Source: Trichomonas vaginalis G3 | Lineage: Eukaryota > Parabasalia > Trichomonadida > Trichomonadidae | DNA: 64,000 nt | Assembly: GCF_026262505.1 (NCBI RefSeq) | Contig: NC_067206.1 | Span: 26,675,896 to 26,739,895 of the forward strand | Direction of reading: 5' to 3' | In this document: piece by piece, positions 56,864-64,000 of the stretch | Position numbering within the stretch: the stretch's first letter is position 1 | How the letters are laid out: the number at the start of each line of letters is the position of its first letter | The notes under the pieces: generated by a model | The model's input: the letters and a program-made list of their open reading frames with translations, nothing else | Database searches by the model: none | What the model was told of the DNA's origin: nothing | Program-made: the position numbers and the translations under genes

Positions 56864-58375
56864 ATGACTGAATTAGAACCAACAGAGAACCGTTTAGACT
56901 GGGCAAGCCACAGAACACAAGATCCTACAGGTCTTGTGAAGATACGTATCGAACTTGAAAGGATGGGTGTCACTGAGAATCAGCAACCTCAACCAGTTCA
57001 AGAGCCAGAAGCACCTAAAAATCCAGAAGAAGAGGATGCAAAGGATGGAAAGCCATTAGAAGATCTTATTGATACAAGTGAAGTCAAGATTACATGCGAT
57101 ATTGACTGGCAACAAAAAATATTCAGTCCAACAGAAGTTAAAAACGCTATTAATGGTACACCAATTAGCGACAATCCATCATTAGCAAATAAATATCATG
57201 ATCAAATCATAAAACGCCGTCAAGAAAATGATTCATATTCAGGCAACGAAATCTTTACAAAAGTAGCAGAAGATCGTTATATTGATCCTTCTGAAATTGA
57301 TACACCATTTTACAATCCAGTAGGAGAACGTGATCCAAATGAATTAGCAGAAGCAGTTCTTCAAGGTAAAGGTCATGAAGAAATGGTAGAAGTAGTCCGT
57401 CTTAATGCTCAGACTATGCATATTTTTGCATCAATTCCATGCAGAAATGGCACAGTTCATGAAGAATTACTCGGTATTATTCGTGTTTTCCCTGGAGGAA
57501 GAATAGATGTTCGCCCTCCATTCTCCAACAAATGCAATCGTGAATACAGATTCTTTACTCCATCAAGCGAAATCGTTCGTTACAGATTCAACGTTATTGA
57601 AAACGCCGTTGAATCAGAAACACCTTTCGAGCATACATTACTCTCAGATATCAAGCGCCGTCGTGCAATCTTCGAGGCCGGCCAAGCAGATTCTTCTCTT
57701 GCACAAGCACCTGATCCACCAGGAACAGTTCGCATGTTTTACAGAGGTGAAATTGCCAGAGCAATCATGGACACAGCGCCAGGAGTAGCTGTTGAATACC
57801 AGCTTCGTCTTCCTCCAGGATGGGCCAATGAAGAAACAGGTATTCCTGTTCAAGGATGCAGTCAATACTCTCTTTGTGATGAAAACGGTGTTTCCGCTAT
57901 CAATTTACCAATTGATTTAGTCGCAAGAGCAGAGACACAGACAGCTCCTACATTGTACTTGACATTGCACTCATATACACCAGACGGTGCTCGCATTGTC
58001 GAAGGATATGGACAATGTGCACTTCCAATGAGTCGTGGTTGCCATGAGATTGAAGTTCCTGTTTGGAGAATAAGAGGAAGAGTTTCAGAAGAATTAAGAT
58101 TGATGTTCTTGGATTCGGGTTTAGAACAGCAGGCACCTGTTGAACAGACAGAAGATGACAAATTCGGTGCTTTGACAGCAGATACTGTTTATAATAGATT
58201 CGGATTGAGAACAGTTGGTGCTGGAAAAGTTATTGTCAGATTCAATTTGGCAATGCAGTCATCTCTGTTTGGAAGAAGGCCACAGACTAATATGGCTGGA
58301 ACTATGTCTATGTTAGGATCTTCTCAACCTTCTAGAATGTCAACAATCGCAAGTAGATTAACAGATAACAAATAA
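56864..58375 (+). CDS. B9-domain protein, MKS1-like (ciliary transition zone)
   Basis: 503 residues from MTELEPTENRLDWASHRTQD. The C-terminal half contains a B9 domain (about 300-470): RVFPGGRIDVRPPFSN is nearby, followed by APTLYLTLHSYTPDGARIVE, GYGQCALPMSRGCHEIEVPV and WRIRGR. The YGxxxxPxxxGxHxxxVPxW pattern is the B9 signature. The long N-terminal region and the C-terminal extension fit MKS1 rather than the short B9D1/B9D2. MKS1 works in the transition zone at the base of cilia and flagella. ATGs at 56837 and 56864 are both possible. I prefer 56864 because the upstream codons are hydrophobic and AT-biased. Confidence 0.7.
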   Translation: MTELEPTENRLDWASHRTQDPTGLVKIRIELERMGVTENQQPQPVQEPEAPKNPEEEDAKDGKPLEDLIDTSEVKITCDIDWQQKIFSPTEVKNAINGTPISDNPSLANKYHDQIIKRRQENDSYSGNEIFTKVAEDRYIDPSEIDTPFYNPVGERDPNELAEAVLQGKGHEEMVEVVRLNAQTMHIFASIPCRNGTVHEELLGIIRVFPGGRIDVRPPFSNKCNREYRFFTPSSEIVRYRFNVIENAVESETPFEHTLLSDIKRRRAIFEAGQADSSLAQAPDPPGTVRMFYRGEIARAIMDTAPGVAVEYQLRLPPGWANEETGIPVQGCSQYSLCDENGVSAINLPIDLVARAETQTAPTLYLTLHSYTPDGARIVEGYGQCALPMSRGCHEIEVPVWRIRGRVSEELRLMFLDSGLEQQAPVEQTEDDKFGALTADTVYNRFGLRTVGAGKVIVRFNLAMQSSLFGRRPQTNMAGTMSMLGSSQPSRMSTIASRLTDNK

Positions 58376-58768
58376 TTTCTTATTATTATATATTTTATTT
58401 TTTATTAATGTTGCAAAATTAAATCAAATGTCATTTAAATATTGTTATACAAATATTGCTTTCTATATATGAAGTAGTTACTATACAGTTTGTACTTGAA
58501 ACAAAATTTGATTAATTAATTGTTTCAAGTTGGAAATGAATGGTTGGTAATATCTATTTTCGCTACATTGCTTATTTGAATATCTTTTATATTGATTTAT
58601 ATGCACGGATTCTTTAGTTTCAATCTTAAATCTCTAGCAAATGATTCAAAATTGAATGATTTTAACATAAATGCTTCATTGTAATCTTCCAAGTTTGTAT
58701 GATATATTCTTTAACAATCATAAAGAATATCTGACTCGTAAACTAATCTTTGTCAGAAAAATATTCAA
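58376..58768. other. Intergenic, nothing recognised
   Basis: AT-rich. The sequence TGTCAGAAAAATATTCAA directly before the profilin ATG contains an initiator-like TCA. Confidence 0.45.
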
Positions 58769-59131
58769 ATGAGCTATGAAATAGATTTCCTTATCGGAAA
58801 GGTTACAGGTGGGTGCATCATTGGACTCGATGGAGGTATTTGGGCATCGACACCTGGATTTTATGGATCAACGGCAGAATTTTCTCATTTCAAAGATGCG
58901 TTTGATCCACAGAGTGAAATGATCTTTAAAGGCATAGTATTTCTAGGCGAAACATATGTTGTTACAGATATTAATCCAGAATACGTCGTTGCAAAGAAAG
59001 GCGCAAATAGTTTAGTTATTGTTAAAAGGCCAACTTGCATTGTATTAGGATACAATGACGACCAAATAAAGTTTGAAACATGTTTCAATGCCGTCACAAA
59101 GTTAGCTCAATCACTTCCGGAATTAAAATAA
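58769..59131 (+). CDS. Profilin
   Basis: 120 residues, the normal profilin length. It binds actin monomers and poly-proline and promotes filament growth. Typical features are the early tryptophan strand GLDGGIWASTPGF (near residue 20), the FKDAF/FKGIVFLGETYVV central part, SLVIVKRPTCIVLGYND, and the C-terminal helix CFNAVTKLAQSL. A compact single-copy gene with no oddity. Confidence 0.85.
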   Translation: MSYEIDFLIGKVTGGCIIGLDGGIWASTPGFYGSTAEFSHFKDAFDPQSEMIFKGIVFLGETYVVTDINPEYVVAKKGANSLVIVKRPTCIVLGYNDDQIKFETCFNAVTKLAQSLPELK

Positions 59132-59444
59132 TAAATTTTGTTTTGAATACATACCATTGATTTCAATAAACTGTCGATACTATTACAGAAAGATTTTTAC
59201 ATTGAGTTTCTATTAATCCCAAAAATAATTTTTTATTGAAGTACTCTCATTGAGCCTAATCTCATTACTTCAAAATTCTTTTGATATAAATGACTTCTTC
59301 CTGATCTTATATCTGTATTGACCTTTATAACGAAATTCGTATTCAATAACGGAGAATGGTGTAAGTAAACACTGGCAGTAAACGGCAATGTTTATACCTA
59401 TATAATCTAAAGGTAATGCGTATATTTGACTTTTAAATTTTTTC
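59132..59444. other. Intergenic, nothing recognised
   Basis: AT-rich spacer. No feature seen. Confidence 0.45.
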
Positions 59445-61224
59445 ATGAGTGATCATGACATTTATCCAAATAAATTCAATGAATTACGAAGTATCTATAA
59501 ATACTATATCGACTCATATAATGCATTATATCGGCTGAATACTGAAAACGAAGAAAAATTAATGTCGATTTACAAAAAGATCAAAACAAAATTGATTGAT
59601 CCAGAGAATTATCTGCCCAAAAACATTATAAGAGACATTTTAAATATCAGCATGTTGCGATTATGCTATAAAAAATCATATTTATTTCTTGCTAAACTTA
59701 TATATGATGATTATAATGTAGAAGAGGTTAGTAATGCTAATATTACTTTAAGGTTCCTATTTTATAAAGAATATGGCATTAAATTAGTAAAATCTGATGA
59801 TTTCGAACAAGAGAAAATTAAAAATTTCGAAATTCAATCAGAAAGTACAATATACAGAGCAATCATGTATAATGACCTAGAAAAATTCATCACCATCACG
59901 GAAACAGATGGATTTGATAAAGATCAAATTCTTGATAGTCAAAACCTCTTATCTTTACTTGAATTATGTTGTCACTATGGAGCAGTAGATTGTTTCAAGT
60001 TATTAAGAACGAAATTTAACTCAGAAATAACTCCAACATGTGTACGATATTCATTTTTAGGTGGAAATCCAGAGATCACAAGTGAATGTTTGAAATACCA
60101 AAAACCAGATAAATATTGCATGAAATATTTCACACAACATTGATTTTGTTACATTCTTGATGAATGAATACGATATAGAGATCGATTTACCTCAATGTGG
60201 AGCTTATATTAATCTTGAAGCACTATTAGTTTATTTTGATCGAGCAAATGAAATTAACAGATGCTTTATTACTTCCGCTATGTTCAATATTCCATCACTT
60301 TGTGAATATTTCCTTTCACAAGGTGCAAACATCAATGAAATATATTATCATCGAACTGCTCTTCATAATGCAGCAATAAATAATAGTAAAGCAACAGTCG
60401 AGTTCCTTCTTTCCCATGGGGCCAAAATCAATAAAAAAGATATAGATGGAGGAACTCCTCTTCATCTTACAGCATTTAATAATTGTACTGAAACGGCTGA
60501 ACTTCTTCTTTTACATGGCGCAAATATCAGTGAAAAAGATTATTATGGTCATACCACTCTTCATCATGCTGCAGGAAGTAATAGTAAAGAAATAGCTGAA
60601 TTTTTTATTTCACATGGTGCAAATATTCATGAAATAAGTAATTGTGGAAATACTCCTCTTTATCAAGCAGCAGGAAGTAATAATAAAGAAACAATTGAAC
60701 TTCTTATTTCTCATGGTGCAAATATCAATCAAAAATGTGTCTTTGGAGAAACTGCTCTTCATCATGCATCACGAAGTAATAGTAAAGAAATAGTCGAACT
60801 TCTAATTTCAAATGGTGCAAATATAAATGAAATAAGTAATTATGAAAAAACCGCGCTTCATTATGCGGCAGAAACTAATAGTAAAGAAGCAGTCGAACTT
60901 CTTATTTCAAATGGCGCAAATATCAATGTTAAAGCTAAAGATGGAAGAACACCGCTTAGTAATGCATTAGGAAATAATAGAAAAGAAACTGCTGAAGTTC
61001 TTATTTCACATGGTGCAAATATCAATGAAAAAGATAATCATGGGCGAACCGCTCTTCATCATGCATCAAAGAAAAATTATACAGAAACAGCCGAACTTCT
61101 TATTTCACATGGTGCAAATATCAGTGATAAAAATAAAGATGGATATACTGCTCTTCATTTAGCAGATAAAAATAATTGTAAAGAAACTGCAGAACTTCTT
61201 ATTGCATATGGTGCAAGAATATAA
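59445..61224 (+). pseudogene. Ankyrin-repeat protein (DUF3447 type), frame-broken
   Basis: The first frame (59445-60143) is the conserved trichomonad N-terminal domain (NKFNELRSIYKYYIDSYNAL through CLKYQKPDKYCMKY). The second (from the ATG at 60160 to 61224, with open coding sense upstream: ISHNIDFVTFLMNEYDIEID) continues it and carries about nine 33-residue ankyrin repeats of the form GxTALHHAAxxNSKExxELLISHGANI. The frame changes near 60122-60130, where the family normally reads CMKYAIISHNIDF, so a few bases seem missing. Otherwise the gene is intact. Ankyrin repeats bind partner proteins; the partner is unknown. Trichomonads have hundreds of such genes. Confidence 0.8.
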
Positions 61225-61937
61225 CGTTCTTGCATAAGATGCTTCTCTTTCTTTATAAGGATGCAAAAAGTATATTACTTTACAAATGTTGGATAAAATA
61301 TCCTAAATCATTAAAAAATATTTTAAAAAAATTGAAAATATCTTATTAAAAAGTTGTTAAAATGTTAAACAATTATTGAGGAAAATAATAGCATGATTTG
61401 TTATGAGCTGAAGATTAATTCGCTCAAATTACAGTATGTATAACTTCAAGAATGAGTTAAAGAGACCAAAAGTAGAGTTGAGATCTGATCATTAGATATC
61501 GAATTTGCAAGATATTATAATTACTTAGTTAATTATTAATAATTAATTGACAGTTTAACATTTATTATAAATTCAAACCGATCAAATATATTTAATATTA
61601 CCAATAGGACAGCGATATGTATAAAAAGTAAGGTGTGGATAATTCGATGGAATCTCTCCAAGCATGAAAGTGAGTTATATGGGTATAATTTGAGTCATTC
61701 ATTATACGCATCTGATCTGAGATAAATGCATTCTATCTATGTGCTGATTCAAGGGAAACACCTGAAATTACAAATCTCTGAAAAGCAATATTTGAGCAAT
61801 CTGATCCGAGAGCTATGTTTATTATTATCTTATACAAGTTCGTAATCTTAATTATTCATAATTATGTTATCGTGTCTTTCTGGTTTCAGTTATCCTCCTG
61901 ACGTTATTTCTCAATTTGAATAGTATTCAATTTGTGA
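61225..61937. other. Intergenic, nothing recognised
   Basis: AT-rich. The sequence TTCAATTTGTGAATG before the next ATG has an initiator-like TCA. Confidence 0.45.
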
Positions 61938-63314
61938 ATGAACAGCGATGATGAAGCTGTTACTATAGATATAGAGGCACAGAGTCCCCCTAAATCGCCA
62001 CCAAGATCTCCAAATACTAAGTCAAATAATTTAGATCCATTTAGTTTTTATTCCAAAGGAAATTCAAATGTCGACACTCCAAAAACACCTCAAAAACAGA
62101 AAAATTCTACAGAAAAGCAACCAATTACACCTACAAAACAGAGTAATGCTGATGCCAATTCAGTTCATTCACGAGATATCGAAATACCGAATGAAGATGA
62201 GGATAAAATCACGTTTGGAATTGAAGCAATCTTCATGTTACTAGGTACTAATGTTCTTTTTTCATATAATACATTCATCAACGGTCTTGATTTCTATGAT
62301 ACATTATTCCCAGGAAAAAATGCGCCAACAAACATTGCTAGAGCATACAATATCACGGCTTCTCTAATATATATCTTCTCTCTTCCATTTATTGAACGTT
62401 TTACGCTTGTTACGCGCTTCTATTTCTCATCAATTGGAATAACGATTATGATGTTCTTTACTTTCCTTTATTCTAACATCGGAACCCCTATATACGGAGT
62501 TATAATCGGCGCTGCTGTATTTGCAGCCCTATTTTCAGGCATTCTTTTTGGAACAACAATGGGATTTGCTGGACTCTTTGGAGCAAACTGCAGTTCGGTA
62601 TGCACAGCAGGTCTTGCTTTGGGAGGATTAGTTACATCAATAGTCAGAGTTCTCTCAAAACTAATGGGAAAAGGAGAAGGATGGTTTTACTTCGGTTTTA
62701 CAGTTGTTTTTAATACTTGTTCGGTAATAGCGTTCATATTATTCAAGAGAAGACCAATTGCTATAAGAAGAATCAGCCATTCTCATACTTCAACAGATTT
62801 CTTGGATAGAATGAAAAGAATTAAAGGAGTTTTCCTTAAAATATGGCCATTTGTACTTGAAGCATGCTTGTGCATGATGATTACATTGACATTGTTCCCT
62901 GGTTACGCATGTTCAATCAAATCTAAACATGGATTATCAAAAGATTGGGTCACAACACTTGTTACTTCATTTTATATGGTTGGAGATTTCTTCGGTAGAC
63001 TATTTACAAGGTGGTGGGCATGGCCAAGTGCTAAATGGCTTTGGGTTCCCCACATTTCTAGATTAATTTTCTTTGTTTTGTATATTATACCTATAGAAAG
63101 TGTCTTCTTAGAAGATGATATCTTCATATATTTCGTTACTCTCGCGCTGGCATTGACTGGTGGCTTCTGGATTGGTTTGTGCATTACTTACACTGCAAAA
63201 GACGAAAAACTTGAGGAGGATGAGGTTGAACTCGCCGTATTTTGCACAAGCTTAGCATTGAATCTTGGTATATTCATTGGAAGCTGGCTTACTTACGCAT
63301 TGCCAACACATTAA
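61938..63314 (+). CDS. Equilibrative nucleoside transporter (ENT/SLC29 family)
   Basis: 458 residues. The first 90 are a cytoplasmic disordered S/P/T/N-rich tail (QSPPKSPPRSPNTKSNN). Then about 10-11 membrane segments follow, beginning LLGTNVLFSYNTFINGLDFY, an ENT TM1-like motif. They continue through GAAVFAALFSGILFGTTMGF and GLALGGLVTSIVRVLS to GDFFGRLFTRWWAWP (ENT TM8 GDxxGR-like) and FVTLALALTGGFWIGLCITY. A central loop (RISHSHTSTDFLDRMKRIKG) lies between TM6 and TM7. Trichomonads cannot make purines or pyrimidines and depend on import, which fits. Substrate range cannot be read from sequence. The stop is TAAATTT. Confidence 0.8.
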   Translation: MNSDDEAVTIDIEAQSPPKSPPRSPNTKSNNLDPFSFYSKGNSNVDTPKTPQKQKNSTEKQPITPTKQSNADANSVHSRDIEIPNEDEDKITFGIEAIFMLLGTNVLFSYNTFINGLDFYDTLFPGKNAPTNIARAYNITASLIYIFSLPFIERFTLVTRFYFSSIGITIMMFFTFLYSNIGTPIYGVIIGAAVFAALFSGILFGTTMGFAGLFGANCSSVCTAGLALGGLVTSIVRVLSKLMGKGEGWFYFGFTVVFNTCSVIAFILFKRRPIAIRRISHSHTSTDFLDRMKRIKGVFLKIWPFVLEACLCMMITLTLFPGYACSIKSKHGLSKDWVTTLVTSFYMVGDFFGRLFTRWWAWPSAKWLWVPHISRLIFFVLYIIPIESVFLEDDIFIYFVTLALALTGGFWIGLCITYTAKDEKLEEDEVELAVFCTSLALNLGIFIGSWLTYALPTH

Positions 63315-63458
63315 ATTTTTTAATACTATATTTGTTTTTGAACATATATTAATTTGAAATAAAGTATTCATATTTAGAGTTTTCCTTTTATAAATTTCTT
63401 TCTTTAGCATGAATATTGAATCAAAAATATATATTTTCTATTTTTCTTTAAATACACT

Positions 63459-63985
63459 ATACTAACTGAATAGTGTTAGATTTTATCACTTTGTTATCAT
63501 GAAAATGATACATATGATCAGTGTTACCAGTAATATTTGGAGAGAGGGTCAAAGTTGCTATTTGTCACTTTTCCACAAGAATATAATGGGGAAAAAGTTA
63601 TCATATAGTTGATCTCATTCACTAAGGTGAGAGATGCATGTAGTGTAATGTGATAAACAGTGGGATTGCTGCTCTAAGTCCTAGGTTCGAGATACATTGG
63701 CTTCATTTTTCTCTTTTTTATTGACGTAAACTATTCAATTTTTGTGTTATCCATTCAAATTTCAGAATTTTTTTGCAGATTTCACGCTACATTCGAAGTT
63801 ACCTTTTGTAACAACCACCACCGCCTACGAAAGACGAAAGTGTGTCACGATTTCACCCGGAAATCCGACGGTTGTTTAAGAGTAAGCACTTTTGGCACCT
63901 ACTCATACTAACTGAATAGTGTTAGATTTTATCACTTTGTTATCATGAAAATGATACATATGATCAGTGTTACCAGTAATATTTG
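63459..63985 (+). repeat. 80-bp direct repeats around a 367-bp segment with a tRNA-like module
   Basis: 63459-63539 and 63905-63985 are essentially identical (start ATACTAACTGAATAGTGTTA). Between them, near 63634-63700, lie TAGTGTAATGTG (A-box-like) and AGGTTCGAGATAC (B-box-like) followed by T-runs. No protein frame. It may be a tandem duplication or an element with direct terminal repeats. Confidence 0.6.
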
Positions 63986-64000
63986 TATGAAATTCTAAAT

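Overview
The window looks like nuclear DNA of a parabasalid protist (Trichomonas or Tritrichomonas type). The evidence is AT-rich sequence, intronless compact genes, stop codons that often read TAAA (the trichomonad poly(A) signal overlapping the stop), a long DUF3447-type ankyrin-repeat gene, a Myb regulator, a Rab GTPase, flagellum-related genes and, above all, a 25-kb Maverick/Polinton, an element class very abundant in trichomonads. The species is inference.

Left host segment (1-22283): the end of an unknown gene, a zinc-finger (FLYWCH/FAR1-like) gene, two copies of a beta-helix surface-type protein (1951-2943 and 11932-12903), a split ubiquitin protease (3328-4732), a Rab GTPase (4954-5583), a split membrane/coiled-coil gene (6421-7136), a 1356-residue coiled-coil protein possibly of the CCDC180 type, a tRNA pseudouridine synthase, a tyrosine-rich repeat gene with one internal stop, and an 810-residue unknown protein. 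A roughly 370-bp dispersed repeat occurs as an inverted pair (1069-1450, 16389-16740). The Rab promoter and first codons are duplicated at 1451-1729.

Central element (about 22289-47362): a Maverick/Polinton with 230-250-bp terminal inverted repeats and a candidate 5-bp target duplication. Recognisable genes are an adenine-specific DNA methyltransferase, a phage-like fibre, an integrase, two HNH-type nucleases, a protein-primed type B DNA polymerase, two KilA-N proteins (one with a T5orf172/GIY-YIG tail), an FtsK/A32-type packaging ATPase, an SF3 helicase, a candidate penton, the double-jelly-roll major capsid protein and several small structural-looking proteins. I found no recognisable adenovirus-type protease. 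Most genes are open, so the copy looks young and largely whole, with perhaps one or two breaks. It also carries a 2.4-kb array of 37-bp repeats, two head-to-head spacers with palindrome arrays, and a recurrent ATTTTTA-type motif just before start codons.

Right segment (47368-64000): a decayed TA-flanked mariner-like element, a 120-bp tandem duplication, a Myb gene, then a nest of elements: a TTAA-flanked element (50484-54502) holding a hAT-type element (52303-54319) with an 8-bp target duplication and a 1.2-kb minisatellite. Inside the outer element lies a run of five near-perfect hairpins (51178-51490), the most unusual non-coding structure in the window. Host genes resume with a disordered/coiled-coil protein, an MKS1-like B9-domain protein, profilin, a frame-broken ankyrin gene and an ENT-type nucleoside transporter. 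The window ends in a pair of 80-bp direct repeats around a tRNA-like module.

Four host genes (USP, membrane/coiled-coil, tyrosine-rich, ankyrin) each appear broken by a single event. That could be pseudogenisation or local assembly error.
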